From Saprospiraceae bacterium (GTDB taxonomy: Bacteria > Bacteroidota > Bacteroidia > Chitinophagales > Saprospiraceae), in assembly GCA_016717145.1 (NCBI GenBank), contig JADKGD010000022.1:1-64000 (forward strand): DNA of 64,000 nucleotides, in the 5' to 3' direction. Made by a program: the position numbers and the translations under genes. Every line of letters begins with the position of its first letter. The stretch's first letter is position 1. Positions 28,819 to 39,084 of the stretch are shown piece after piece. The notes under the pieces were generated by a model, which saw nothing but the letters and a program-made list of their open reading frames with translations, was not told where the DNA came from and made no database searches.

Positions 28819-29505
28819 ATGAAAACGAATCTTATTAAATTTCAATGGCTATTTATCCTGATGACAGGATTGTTTGTTGTTTCATGTTCAAAAAGTGACA
28901 CTGTCGACGATGCTACGGCTGATACTTATGCAGAAGAGACTGTATTCAGAACTCAGGAAGCTGCAAATTTGGGACGATTTGGTTGTTACGAATTAGTGTT
29001 TCCTGTTACACTTGGCTTTTCAGATGGTACAACCGTCGATGTAGATTCTTATGAAGCGCTTAAGGCGGCTGTTAAAGATTGGAGAAAAAACAATGGAAAA
29101 GTAAGAACCAGACCATCCCTTGCTTTTCCTTATCAGTTGATCAATGAAAATGGTGAGGTTATTACAGTGGAAACTGTAGAGCAACAAAAAGAACTTAGAA
29201 TAGCTTGTGCCAAAGATTTTTTTGGAACACATGGACCAAATGGTCATAATGACAGACCTAAGCTTTGCTTCAAGCCTACATTCCCTTTCGGTGTTAAATT
29301 GCCTGATGGAACCATTATCACTCTAAACAGCAAAGATGACCGAAAAGCTTTGAATGAAGCTATCAGAGAATGGAGAAAAAATAATCCTGATTCTAAGGTA
29401 AGACCTGAATTAGTATTTCCAATTACAGTTCAAATGGAAGATGGTACTTTGGTAACTGTCAATAGTAAAGAAGAACTAAAAGCACTAAAGGATTCTTGTA
29501 AATAA
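28819..29505 (+). CDS. Lipoprotein with four tandem half-modules
   Basis: A 228-residue lipoprotein (lipobox VVSC, Cys23). The mature part consists of repeats: modules start near 56 (CYELVFPVTL), 98 (RPSLAFPYQL), 150 (CFKPTFPFGV) and 195 (VRPELVFPIT). Each has an FP entry, a DG(T/E) turn, then a helix such as ALKAAVKDWRKNN or EELKALKDSC. Modules 1+2 and 3+4 pair into two ~80-residue units, each closed by a cysteine. This points to gene duplication and a surface or periplasmic binding role; function is unknown. It is followed by a strong bidirectional terminator. Confidence 0.8.
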   Translation: MKTNLIKFQWLFILMTGLFVVSCSKSDTVDDATADTYAEETVFRTQEAANLGRFGCYELVFPVTLGFSDGTTVDVDSYEALKAAVKDWRKNNGKVRTRPSLAFPYQLINENGEVITVETVEQQKELRIACAKDFFGTHGPNGHNDRPKLCFKPTFPFGVKLPDGTIITLNSKDDRKALNEAIREWRKNNPDSKVRPELVFPITVQMEDGTLVTVNSKEELKALKDSCK

Positions 29506-29521
29506 ATACGACAGGAATGAT

Positions 29522-29561
29522 AAAAAAAGCGGCATGTCTTATGATGTGCCGCTTTTTTTTT
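29522..29561. terminator. Bidirectional terminator between convergent genes
   Basis: An A run, GCGGCA...TGCCGC stem and T run (29522-29561) between the lipoprotein gene (plus) and the AI-2E family gene (minus); it can serve both. Confidence 0.92.
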
Positions 29562-29569
29562 GTAAAAAA

Positions 29570-30622
29570 TTAAGCTGTATAGTCCGGATGATTGGCATCA
29601 ACCTTTCCAAATTCATCGATATAAATTCTTACCAGCAATATAAAGATAGACAATAACAAAGGGCCAAAAATCACACCAAGAAACCCAAAAAGATTTATCC
29701 CCATAAAAACGCCAAGTAAAGTAATTAAAGGGTGTACATCTGCCAGTTTTTTCTGTACTAAAAATCTCGCCACATTATCTATAGAGCCTATAATAATCAG
29801 ACCCCACAATGCAACCCCTATACCTTGCCAAGGGCTTATAACAGCAAATTGATAAACCGCCAAAGGCAGGTATACAGCCAAAGTTCCAATAATAGGAATG
29901 ACGGAACTGATTGCTGTAAGGATGCCCATTAATAAAAATTCTTCTACACCAAAAATCCAATAACCAATACAACCGGCTATCCCTTGTATTATGGCTACAA
30001 TCGGTATTCCCAAAGCATTACTGTATACTAAATTCTTCACTTCAGATAGAATTTTTTTAACATTTGCTGTTTTAAAAGGTACATTGTTTTTGAGCCATTG
30101 CTCTACATCCCGAGCCTGTACAAGTAAAAAATACAAGACCAGATACATTAAAAAAATATTGCCAACCGCAGACATAGTTCCCCCAAGCGTTTTCTGTGCA
30201 AATGGCAGGATTTGACCACTAATCTTTTCTACATTATCTGATTTGAGGATATCAATATTATAATTAGTTAATAAGTATAGATTGACCTGACTGACGACAT
30301 CCTTTAATATTTCCGGATTATTTATAACCGGCATAATACGCTCAATGGCTACAGAAGTCAGATAACCTATCGGGATTACCATAATAATTAAAGATAACAT
30401 CATTAAAGTCAGTGAGGCTAACCAAGGCTTCCAGTTTTTCACCACAACAAGATATTTCATAGGATGCATCAAAATGACATACAAAGTAATAGCACCCAAA
30501 AAGGCACCGAGCATAAAATATAATTGAGATACAATTAAATACCCCAAAAAAACAAGCAAACATATAAAAAATACCTGTCTTATGGTATTTGGATGAATTT
30601 GTGTGTTATGTCTTAAACTCAT
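29570..30622 (-). CDS. AI-2E family transporter
   Basis: A 350-residue integral membrane protein of the AI-2E/YdiK-PerM family. About eight hydrophobic segments are visible: three near the N-terminus (16-33, 35-50, 65-90), one near 152-167, and a C-terminal cluster from about 200 with GIPIVAIIQGIAGCIGYW and the family box PIIGTLAVYLPLAVYQ. A large loop between about 95 and 150 is typical. Substrates vary in the family (autoinducer-2, sodium, others) and cannot be inferred. The gene is monocistronic, with a terminator at its end. Confidence 0.92.
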   Translation of the reverse strand: MSLRHNTQIHPNTIRQVFFICLLVFLGYLIVSQLYFMLGAFLGAITLYVILMHPMKYLVVVKNWKPWLASLTLMMLSLIIMVIPIGYLTSVAIERIMPVINNPEILKDVVSQVNLYLLTNYNIDILKSDNVEKISGQILPFAQKTLGGTMSAVGNIFLMYLVLYFLLVQARDVEQWLKNNVPFKTANVKKILSEVKNLVYSNALGIPIVAIIQGIAGCIGYWIFGVEEFLLMGILTAISSVIPIIGTLAVYLPLAVYQFAVISPWQGIGVALWGLIIIGSIDNVARFLVQKKLADVHPLITLLGVFMGINLFGFLGVIFGPLLLSIFILLVRIYIDEFGKVDANHPDYTA

Positions 30623-30664
30623 AAAGTATTTTTATGCAAAATAAGATAATTATTTAACAATTAT

Positions 30665-30700
30665 GAAAAAAAGCCACTGCAAAAATTATTTTGCAGTGGC
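30665..30700 (-). terminator. Terminator of the giant secreted protein gene
   Basis: A perfect 12-bp stem GCCACTGCAAAA (30673-30684), loop ATTA, TTTTGCAGTGGC (30689-30700), with a T run on the minus strand. Confidence 0.93.
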
Positions 30701-30742
30701 CCTAATACACATCAATCTTAATATTTTTCCTAAATAATGACG

Positions 30743-33700
30743 CTATTCTATTATGATCATTTTTTTAGTTGCTGTAAATTTTCCGGATTCTATTTGATAC
30801 ATCAGAACACCTGAAGTCCCAAGCTCTGACTTGTCAATTTCGATGACATTATCACCCTTCGCATATTCTCCTATAACTACTTTTATAACTTTACCCGTCA
30901 TATCAAATATTTTAAGCATTGCTTTTCCTGCATCAGGAAGTCTGAAAGTAATGTTAGTTTTATCATGGAATGGATTTGGTTTGTTTTGCATCAATTCAAA
31001 AGTGGATGCAGCCTGACTTCTGTTTGTCAAACTTACGTTCATCATTTGTTGATCCTTATCAAAAGCCATTGCCGGAGTTATCACTGATGTCAATTTTATT
31101 AATTCTCTGCCCTTCAGGTCTTGTTTTGCTTTACCTTTTATGGTAAACATTGTTTTTCCTGACTGTATACTTATTGGGTCATCATTATTCCAACTAGTAG
31201 TAATAATACCTTCTGATAATTTATGCATTCCAAAATTTGCATCGGTAACCAATAATTCGTTTGCCACGACATCAGTAATATCAATTAATGAAGCGTCAAA
31301 TTCTAATGTAAACTGATAACCCAATATGGCATCAAATTCCTTAGCCAATACTGGAATCTGCACATCTTGTCCCTGAGAAGCCTGAATTTCATTTAATTCA
31401 AGAGCCAGCGTTTTTGAACTTCTACTTTCGGTAGATGACCCATTGACATTGAATGTTGCTGATTTATTCACATCACCTATTTTAATTCCAATGAAATTTT
31501 GATTTACCTTATTATCCGTCAACTGATTAAATACATACTTTTCAGTATATGGGAAAGGACTCGCAGGATCGACAAAAATGTGGTTTGCTGTAACAAATCT
31601 CCATGAACTCTGTCCATTAGGGAATTCTGTTGTGATGCCAAGAATATTTTTCCTCAACGTTGTAAGATCGGCAGCTGTTACTTTGGCATTATTATCCACA
31701 TCACCAGCTATTACTTTAGTAGCGTCATTAAAAGGATCAAGTCCAAGAATATGTCTTTGTATCAACACAAGATCCAGGGTCGAAACACCATTTAACAGAT
31801 TACTATTATCATACATTCCAACCGTATAATTATTGCTCTTAGGTAAGTCATTAAAGGCATAAGCACCTGTCGCATCAGTTTTAATGGTCTTATTTTGTTC
31901 AGGTGAATTGCTTGTCAATTTTACTTCAGCAGATTTTAACCCAATGCTTTGAGTAGTGGCTGCCCGGCCGTTTATAACAACAAGATTCAAGTTATTATTT
32001 GGACAGATATTAGAATTATCCTGAAGCACCAATACTACGGTACAATAATCTTGATTTCCCGCCAAATCTGTAACCGAAATTTCGACCGATACTTGCTGTG
32101 AAGCACCATTTGGAATATCTACGCAATCAAATAGGATACCTGAGGTCTTCTTAATAGGATCCCACCATTGTGCTATTCCTGCATTATATTGTGCCTTAAC
32201 AGCCAATATACCATCACCAATGAAGTAGTGCTCTTTATTAATCAAGGAGTCTACCGGGGTAGCACCATAAAATGTAAACCAAAGGTCTTCTTTTTTAGTA
32301 CAATTGTCAAATGCTCCCAGATCGTAATCTTTAGCCCAAATGGATATGGTACCATTTGAATTCATCACTGCTGTGGTGATCGATGAAAGACAGTATGGCG
32401 TTGGTTTTTTACTTTCAAGTACATCAATAAAATGTGTACAAAATGCTCTATTGCCACACTTATCTTCTACGGTCCATCTGATTTTATGTTTTCCGTTTTT
32501 CATTACCCTAAAGAATCGAGCTGACAATACTGTCGTATCTATTGATCCATTGTTGTCAATATCCAATTCATATTTCCAATTTAAATTAGTATTATTTTCA
32601 GGACAATCATCTACTGCCGTCATGGTAAAATCAACCGGCCCTTCACAATTTCCGTACGTTGCAAATGCCCTATCAGTGCACGCAAACTCGAAGATAGGTG
32701 CAATGTCATTTTGTAATTTGATGATTTGAAGCTTTTCATACCATCCCTGACCATAGACAGGATTTGCATCATTATAGGTACACCAATCGATCACAGTCCA
32801 TGTTCTCAATATTTTTTCACATGCTCCATCTACAAACTTAAAAACCTGATCTTTGTAATGAGCTGCTACCAAACTACAATTGTCATCATTATATGTAGGC
32901 CTATCAAAGCCTGCCGGCAAAAATGAAGGATCCAGATTGGAATGACATTTTTTTGTTGTATAATTAGCAGGCCATTTGATATCATTTTTAGGATCACTTT
33001 CGTCATAAATATTATAATAGAATGGGTCATCGTTTATCAATGTAATGACTTGTACACACGAGTTTTTGAATCCTTGTTTGTCTTCTGCTGTCCAGGTTCT
33101 TGTGACGGTACCGACACCACACTGGTTTACTTTGATGACATCCTGTGATTTTACACTTACAACTTCACAATTATCTATGGCAACGGGTTCACCTGTGACT
33201 TTTAAGTCCTTGTAATCAGCCTGACAATCTAATGTAATATCAGCCGGACATTTAGTAATATACGGTGGCAGTTTATCCTGAACCCTAACTTCCACCATAC
33301 AGATATTTGAATTTCCTGAAAGGTCAGTTACCCTAAATTCTACCATTACAGAAGTATTGACTTCAGCACAACAAAATCGTACTGTCGGTCTGAATACAGC
33401 ATTATCAGTAAAACAAATATCAACCATTTTTCGAGCTTCAAATCTTAGTATACCACAATTGTCCACACTTCCATCATCAAAAGTAGATGCATCAACGATG
33501 GCTAACTGATTTCCTGTAATAGAAGCTACAGTAAACTGATCACAAACTGCATTCGGCAGTACTTTATCTACCACGGTGACTTTAAATCTACATTCCGAAG
33601 GATTACCACATTCATCAGTGACCGTCCATTTTATCCAGCTATCACCCAAAGGCAAGCCTGAAATGGTTGAAGTCAATTGATTTACATTAGTTGTAAGATA

Positions 33701-36115
33701 ATCATTATCAAATGTATTGTGTGGATTGTATGAAAGATCATATAATAATATGTCAGAACATTCATCACCAATCTTTGGTCTAGGCACTTTATAAGTTGCT
33801 GAACAATTGTAATCATCTGTCGAAATTGTGATATCATCAGGGCAAGTCAATTCCGGACCATCAAGATCCATGACTTTAATAACCTGGTTGTGGACAATAA
33901 CCTGACCACTACACCATTCAATCACTTTGTGGGTACGTATGAGTTTATATGATTTTTTACAAATATCGATACGAATGTCAGTAGGTGTGGCTATCTGCAC
34001 ATTATAACACAAGTCACCATATGGTACACCTGTCACGCTTGTAGGCGGAATGGTGTCACCGTATTTAAAACATGACAAAGGCCCTGGATTACCGTTCAAA
34101 CCATCATAATTAGGAGGAAATTGTAAAGTTGACAGACCATTTCTAAATACATATATAAATTGACAACACTCGTTTGCAGGGTTATTTAATGCATCTTTTC
34201 CACTCCAACATCTTTTTATGATTTTAGAGTAAATGCTTGAACAATCTTCTTCGACAATCTCGTCAGTGTAACCTAACGTAGCGGTGCTACAATTGTCAAT
34301 TCCATAAACAAGATAATTATTACCGGAAATATATGTAAAGGTCACATCATTTGACGTAGGGAATGGAATAATTCCTCCTACCTGAGAGAATATCAGGTCA
34401 ATATGATTTACTTTACCACCATTTCCTGACTGAAGGTCGAATATCGTCACAACCCAATCTCCATTCAAAGGTTTGCCAATGAAGGCTGATAATGGATTAA
34501 AGGGAGCGAAGATACCGGTCAGTGCAGGATCAGTAGCGTCACAAGTACCTACCATTGTTGCATGATCATCTGCAGCTTCGTCATCTAATGTCACCATTAA
34601 ATTTGGATTGTCACATGTTGAATTTTGTAATATCATCAGCGGAACGGTAACACCATCAGGAGATGTAATATTAGCAGCCAGGTCAGATAAATTATCATGA
34701 CTTATATCCAGAAATACATTCAGATCCGTAATGGTCGTGCCTTCCAAATTTGAAACAGGAATCGTAAATGATTTAATTACATTAGATGCGGAAGAAATGT
34801 CGCCATCTGTTATTCTTGCCGATACAGGTACTCTGACAGAAAGTGGAGAGCCAGGCTTTAAATTTGTTGAACAGGTAGCATAAATATCGTTGCATTCCAA
34901 TTCCGGGCCAAACTTATCCTGCACATGGATTTTACCCCAACAGCTATTGCCATCAGGGCCAAAAATCTGTGTTTGAAGCGTCTGGCCAATCTGTGCATAG
35001 CCAACTACATTTCCCAAATTCACACCATTATTTGCGATGATCTGAACCGTATAATTACCGAAACATCCATACTGATTGCCTTGCAATAACATATCCGGTG
35101 TCACTATAGTCTCACAGTCCTCACCTAAAGATACCTGTACCAAATCATTACAAGCCAAAACATTTGTTGGTGGCTCGAACTCGTATACGTTGACATTAAA
35201 TGGGCAAGCAGAAGAGGCACCACTTGCATCTGTCACTACATAAGACATAAAATGTTCATCTATAGGAAAAAAATCTCCTTCTTGAAGAGAACTCGTTTGA
35301 GGATTTGTATTTACAAACTTATAATCATCAGGAGTGCCTGTCACACCAAAAACAATAGAATTTGTGAGTGGTGTACCTATTGGACCTTCAACAATCAAGT
35401 TAGGATGAGTACATAATGATGAAATTGTCGCATCCAAACCTCCTAAAATATGACCTGCATTATTCCTTCCGATTTTAAATATACTGATATAAGGTGCATT
35501 AACAACTACTTCCATAATAAATATAGACGCTGCAGGAATTTTGATTGTTCCAGAAGGGATTGCAACTGTATGGACTGTAGTATTTAGATTAGGTATTGTG
35601 GTTGTATACGTTCCTAACAAATCAGCTCCGGTTGTATAAAAGTTTAAGGTTATCAGTGGATTGTTTAAAGATTGGTAAACCCCTATTCTCGCACTAATTA
35701 TGTCGAGATCTGTTGGTTCCATATGATTAAATGACCTGGAATATTTAGTTTGTCCAACATTGCAGTATGTTGTACCCACAATATTGTCAGGATCTGCATT
35801 TAGGCTATAACTTAAATTGGAAACTGGAATATCCGGGTATGCAAATCCAAAAGTAGGTACAAGTATACCACATTCTCCCGGATTAAGATAGTAATCAAGG
35901 TTGGCACCAGGGCAAGGCATCATTAAAGATACCATACTTTTACCGGAATTAATCCAAGGGAATAAGTCACCGCTTTTCCTGTCAGGATGAATAACATAAC
36001 TTTCGTTTGAAGAACGGACCGTATTTTCAACAGACCTGTTCATTGCTTGTATCTGAATTTCAGGAAGAAATACCAGCGCAAAAAACATGCTCCAAATGGT
36101 AAAAAGATTTTTCAT
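30743..36115 (-). CDS. Giant secreted multidomain protein (P-domain, dockerin-like, cohesin-like, T9SS)
   Basis: About 1790 residues from the ATG at 36115; an earlier in-frame ATG at 36166 precedes the signal peptide by 17 residues and is less likely. In order: signal peptide (MKNLFTIWSMFF start), a cysteine-bearing N-terminal adhesion-like region, a proprotein-convertase P-domain (around 420-580, with SHDNLSDLAANITSPDG and GDWVVTIFD), then many ~90-residue HYR-like repeats rich in paired cysteines (for example TVTDECGNPSECRF). After these come a dockerin-like EF-hand pair (GDVDNNAKVTAADLTTLRK), a cohesin-like strand region (GYQFTLEFDAS) and a T9SS tail (NKPNPFHDKTNITF). It is a likely surface adhesin or matrix protein. 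Confidence 0.92.
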   Translation of the reverse strand: MKNLFTIWSMFFALVFLPEIQIQAMNRSVENTVRSSNESYVIHPDRKSGDLFPWINSGKSMVSLMMPCPGANLDYYLNPGECGILVPTFGFAYPDIPVSNLSYSLNADPDNIVGTTYCNVGQTKYSRSFNHMEPTDLDIISARIGVYQSLNNPLITLNFYTTGADLLGTYTTTIPNLNTTVHTVAIPSGTIKIPAASIFIMEVVVNAPYISIFKIGRNNAGHILGGLDATISSLCTHPNLIVEGPIGTPLTNSIVFGVTGTPDDYKFVNTNPQTSSLQEGDFFPIDEHFMSYVVTDASGASSACPFNVNVYEFEPPTNVLACNDLVQVSLGEDCETIVTPDMLLQGNQYGCFGNYTVQIIANNGVNLGNVVGYAQIGQTLQTQIFGPDGNSCWGKIHVQDKFGPELECNDIYATCSTNLKPGSPLSVRVPVSARITDGDISSASNVIKSFTIPVSNLEGTTITDLNVFLDISHDNLSDLAANITSPDGVTVPLMILQNSTCDNPNLMVTLDDEAADDHATMVGTCDATDPALTGIFAPFNPLSAFIGKPLNGDWVVTIFDLQSGNGGKVNHIDLIFSQVGGIIPFPTSNDVTFTYISGNNYLVYGIDNCSTATLGYTDEIVEEDCSSIYSKIIKRCWSGKDALNNPANECCQFIYVFRNGLSTLQFPPNYDGLNGNPGPLSCFKYGDTIPPTSVTGVPYGDLCYNVQIATPTDIRIDICKKSYKLIRTHKVIEWCSGQVIVHNQVIKVMDLDGPELTCPDDITISTDDYNCSATYKVPRPKIGDECSDILLYDLSYNPHNTFDNDYLTTNVNQLTSTISGLPLGDSWIKWTVTDECGNPSECRFKVTVVDKVLPNAVCDQFTVASITGNQLAIVDASTFDDGSVDNCGILRFEARKMVDICFTDNAVFRPTVRFCCAEVNTSVMVEFRVTDLSGNSNICMVEVRVQDKLPPYITKCPADITLDCQADYKDLKVTGEPVAIDNCEVVSVKSQDVIKVNQCGVGTVTRTWTAEDKQGFKNSCVQVITLINDDPFYYNIYDESDPKNDIKWPANYTTKKCHSNLDPSFLPAGFDRPTYNDDNCSLVAAHYKDQVFKFVDGACEKILRTWTVIDWCTYNDANPVYGQGWYEKLQIIKLQNDIAPIFEFACTDRAFATYGNCEGPVDFTMTAVDDCPENNTNLNWKYELDIDNNGSIDTTVLSARFFRVMKNGKHKIRWTVEDKCGNRAFCTHFIDVLESKKPTPYCLSSITTAVMNSNGTISIWAKDYDLGAFDNCTKKEDLWFTFYGATPVDSLINKEHYFIGDGILAVKAQYNAGIAQWWDPIKKTSGILFDCVDIPNGASQQVSVEISVTDLAGNQDYCTVVLVLQDNSNICPNNNLNLVVINGRAATTQSIGLKSAEVKLTSNSPEQNKTIKTDATGAYAFNDLPKSNNYTVGMYDNSNLLNGVSTLDLVLIQRHILGLDPFNDATKVIAGDVDNNAKVTAADLTTLRKNILGITTEFPNGQSSWRFVTANHIFVDPASPFPYTEKYVFNQLTDNKVNQNFIGIKIGDVNKSATFNVNGSSTESRSSKTLALELNEIQASQGQDVQIPVLAKEFDAILGYQFTLEFDASLIDITDVVANELLVTDANFGMHKLSEGIITTSWNNDDPISIQSGKTMFTIKGKAKQDLKGRELIKLTSVITPAMAFDKDQQMMNVSLTNRSQAASTFELMQNKPNPFHDKTNITFRLPDAGKAMLKIFDMTGKVIKVVIGEYAKGDNVIEIDKSELGTSGVLMYQIESGKFTATKKMIIIE

Positions 36116-36442
36116 TTTTTTTTGTTTTAGGATTGAACAAGATTGAAATGTGTGTACAATAAACATTATATGAATTATTAATGTGTTAATTTAATATTTG
36201 TAAGTAATTGATTTTTAATAACTTATTGATCATAACAAACATATATCTATCATAATAAATATTCGTATTAATATATTGCAAACATTATACCAAAATGTAA
36301 TACGAGATGTACCATTATTTAGGTATCAGGTAAATATTGATATGTAATGGAAGCTTTTCGGTAGAGAAAAAAGGATAATTAGCCCTGGTCATTATGTCTG
36401 TCAGGATTAATATGTACCTTTGTAACTAACAATTGATAAATT
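36116..36442. other. Divergent intergenic region with a -7-like element
   Basis: About 330 bp between divergent genes. A TACCTTTG (36415-36422) 21 bp before the DUF3667 start fits the -7 consensus; no good -33 partner was seen. No ORF. Confidence 0.45.
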
Positions 36443-37477
36443 ATGGAAAGGGGAAAACACCCGGATCATTGTCCTAATTGCAATAAGTCACTTTCCGAAA
36501 ATGATGTATTTTGTGTATCATGTGGTCAAAAGACTGATGCTCATTTATTATCGGTCAGAGAATTGTTTAGCAATTTTTGGAATTCAGTTTTCAATTTTGA
36601 CAATACGTTATTCAATACCCTAAAGTATATCTGGCTTCCGTGGAAACTTACAAAGTTTTATGTTCAGGGGCAGCGCAGGTCTTTTCTCAACCCGATGAGG
36701 TTGTTCCTGATTACATTATTATTTCATTTTGGGGTTATTCTATCCATCATTAATATTGACAATGATAAAACACAATCAAACAAATTACTAACTGACTACG
36801 AACGTTCTAAAATTTTCGGAAAATATCTCGATGTAAAAAATAAGCTAACACTTGACAACAATGCCTGCGTTTTTGCCGACAGTCTGGAACATGCTATTTT
36901 TGACAAAACAGTTATTGCTGAAAATGATACGCTGTTGACATTTCAGCTTTTAGGGCTTAAATACCGATTTACCAAAAAAGATATTCTTGAAATTCCACTT
37001 GATTCGGTCTATGTAAAATATAATATTACAAAATTCAGTGACAAATTATTGGTTCAACAATACATAAGAGTCATCAAGGATCAGGCAGGAACATCCAAAT
37101 ATCTGATAGGGAATTTTGCCTGGGGCATACTTCTGGTTATTATTGTACTGGCAGGTTTTATGAAATTGGTTTATTTCCAACTCAAAAAACATTTTGTAGA
37201 GCACCTTGTATTTCTGATGAATATCCACTCTTTATGTTTTTTGATCAATTCTATTTTTATATTTGTTTCTGTAAAACTCCAAAATGGTTTTCAAGAAGGG
37301 GTACTTGGATATTTGTTTATATTTCCTATACTAATATTAATATTCTCTATGTATTTTTACTACCAACAAGGCATTTTTAAAACCTTTGTTAAATTTTGTA
37401 TTCTAGGAATGGCATATATGTTTTTGATAGCCATATTTTTAGTATTTATAAGTATTATTAGTTTACTTATTTATTAA
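36443..37477 (+). CDS. DUF3667 family membrane protein
   Basis: A 344-residue protein. The N-terminus has a zinc-ribbon CPNCNKSLSEND...CVSCGQK (four cysteines, about 10-32), then the family core (VRELFSNFWNSVFNFDNTLF, GQRRSFLNPMRLFL). Hydrophobic segments follow: one at about 88-105 and three or four near the C-terminus from about 225. DUF3667 members are common in Bacteroidota and of unknown function; the zinc ribbon faces the cytoplasm. It is 14 bp before gatB and may be co-transcribed. Confidence 0.88.
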   Translation: MERGKHPDHCPNCNKSLSENDVFCVSCGQKTDAHLLSVRELFSNFWNSVFNFDNTLFNTLKYIWLPWKLTKFYVQGQRRSFLNPMRLFLITLLFHFGVILSIINIDNDKTQSNKLLTDYERSKIFGKYLDVKNKLTLDNNACVFADSLEHAIFDKTVIAENDTLLTFQLLGLKYRFTKKDILEIPLDSVYVKYNITKFSDKLLVQQYIRVIKDQAGTSKYLIGNFAWGILLVIIVLAGFMKLVYFQLKKHFVEHLVFLMNIHSLCFLINSIFIFVSVKLQNGFQEGVLGYLFIFPILILIFSMYFYYQQGIFKTFVKFCILGMAYMFLIAIFLVFISIISLLIY

Positions 37478-37491
37478 ACCATAAATCATAT

Positions 37492-38925
37492 ATGTACGAA
37501 ACAGTCATTGGATTAGAAATTCATGTTCAACTAAATACCCAAAGTAAGGCTTTCTGCAAGGATCAAAATAGTTTTGATGAAGCCGTCAATACGAATATTA
37601 GTTTTGTTTCACTTGCTCATCCGGGCACACTGCCCAGAATGAATAAGTCCCATATCGAAAAAGCAGTCAAACTTGGCATGGCATTGGGATGTGACATTAA
37701 TCAGCATAACTTTTTTGACCGGAAAAATTATTTCTACCCAGATCTTCCAAAAGGCTATCAGATCACTCAGGATAAGGAACCATTCTGTCGGCAAGGTAAA
37801 GTAAGATATATGTCTGAAGGAGAAGTCAGGACCATTACATTGCACCATATTCACATGGAGGAAGACGCAGGTAAGTCCACGCATGATCAGGATGGGCGAT
37901 ATTCGTTGGTTGATATTAACAGGGCCGGTGTTCCTTTATTGGAAATAGTCACACAGCCAGATTTCAGGTCAGGTCAGGAAGTCAGTGATTTTCTTGCCGA
38001 ATTGCAAAAAGTAGTTCAATATCTGGACATCTCCGATGGAAATATGGAAGAAGGCTCATTCAGATGTGATTGTAATGTATCAGTACGCAAGACAGGAAGC
38101 CCGGAACTTGGAGAAAGATGTGAAATTAAAAATATGAATTCGCGTCGCTATGCAAAAAATGCTATTGAGTATGAAGCAAAAAGACAAATAGACATCATTG
38201 AGCAAGGTGGCATTATTCACAGATCAACACTTTTATACGATCCGGAAAAAGGCGTAACAAAATTGATGCGCAAAAAAGAATCTGAAAACGACTATAGATA
38301 TTTTCCTGAACCCGACCTGCCGCCTTTATTTTTTTCCGAGACTTTTCTGGAAGAATTCAGCTCGCAACATCAGACGCTGCCGATTGATGCCTATTTATTG
38401 CTGCGTGAAACATATCATTTATCTCATTCTGACGCTGAAGTCCTGACGGAAGCAAAAGAAACATTCGCTTTTTTTATACATTTATCAGAAAAATTAAGTG
38501 ATTCAAAAGATTTATGTGACTTGCTGATTCTTAAAATTTTGCCCCATGTACGTAAAGAAAATATAAGGCTCCATAATTTTGCCAGGGATACAGAAATATT
38601 GCACTTTATCGAACTGATCAGTTCGGGGAAGGTATCAAAATCAGCCGCTTATCAACATTTATTTTTGCCCTGGACGACTGACACTACACAGGACATAACA
38701 ATACTTGCTATGTCAAAAGGACTAATACAAAGCGATGATCAAAGTTTTCTTGATGAGTTAATTGCTGAAGTCATCGAAAGTAACCCAGGCAAAGTGGCGG
38801 AGTACCGGAAAGGCAAAAAAGGCCTTATTGGCTTCTTTATGGGACAGGTGATGCAAAAATCCGGTGGCAAAACTGATCCAAAGATACTTCAAAATAAAAT
38901 GGAAAATATCCTGCTTCAAAATTAA
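37492..38925 (+). CDS. gatB: Aspartyl/glutamyl-tRNA amidotransferase subunit B
   Basis: A 477-residue GatB, full length. It starts YETVIGLEIHVQL, then has KNYFYPDLPKGYQITQ, HMEEDAGKS and the kinase-like catalytic segment INRAGVPLLEIVTQPD. The C-terminal YqeY-like tail domain ends with GFFMGQVMQKSGGKTDP. With GatA and GatC it converts Glu-tRNA(Gln) or Asp-tRNA(Asn) to the amidated forms. Neither gatA nor gatC is in the window; unlinked gat genes are usual in this phylum. The cytoplasmic protein acts on misacylated tRNA. Confidence 0.97.
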   Translation: MYETVIGLEIHVQLNTQSKAFCKDQNSFDEAVNTNISFVSLAHPGTLPRMNKSHIEKAVKLGMALGCDINQHNFFDRKNYFYPDLPKGYQITQDKEPFCRQGKVRYMSEGEVRTITLHHIHMEEDAGKSTHDQDGRYSLVDINRAGVPLLEIVTQPDFRSGQEVSDFLAELQKVVQYLDISDGNMEEGSFRCDCNVSVRKTGSPELGERCEIKNMNSRRYAKNAIEYEAKRQIDIIEQGGIIHRSTLLYDPEKGVTKLMRKKESENDYRYFPEPDLPPLFFSETFLEEFSSQHQTLPIDAYLLLRETYHLSHSDAEVLTEAKETFAFFIHLSEKLSDSKDLCDLLILKILPHVRKENIRLHNFARDTEILHFIELISSGKVSKSAAYQHLFLPWTTDTTQDITILAMSKGLIQSDDQSFLDELIAEVIESNPGKVAEYRKGKKGLIGFFMGQVMQKSGGKTDPKILQNKMENILLQN

Positions 38926-39084
38926 AAAATCACCAAATTGTATTAATATTATAATATATTAGTATGTTTTTTAATCTGAAATACATTATTATATATATAA
39001 TTAAAATAAATTTATATTGTTTAAGGACAATTCTATTGACTTTTTTGCTTTATAATTGTATATTACAATTTATTTAAATATCTA

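Noticed and set aside
31578..33148. Several plus-strand frames opposite the giant secreted protein
   Set aside because: They mirror the cysteine-rich repeats on the other strand and have no starts or signals of their own.
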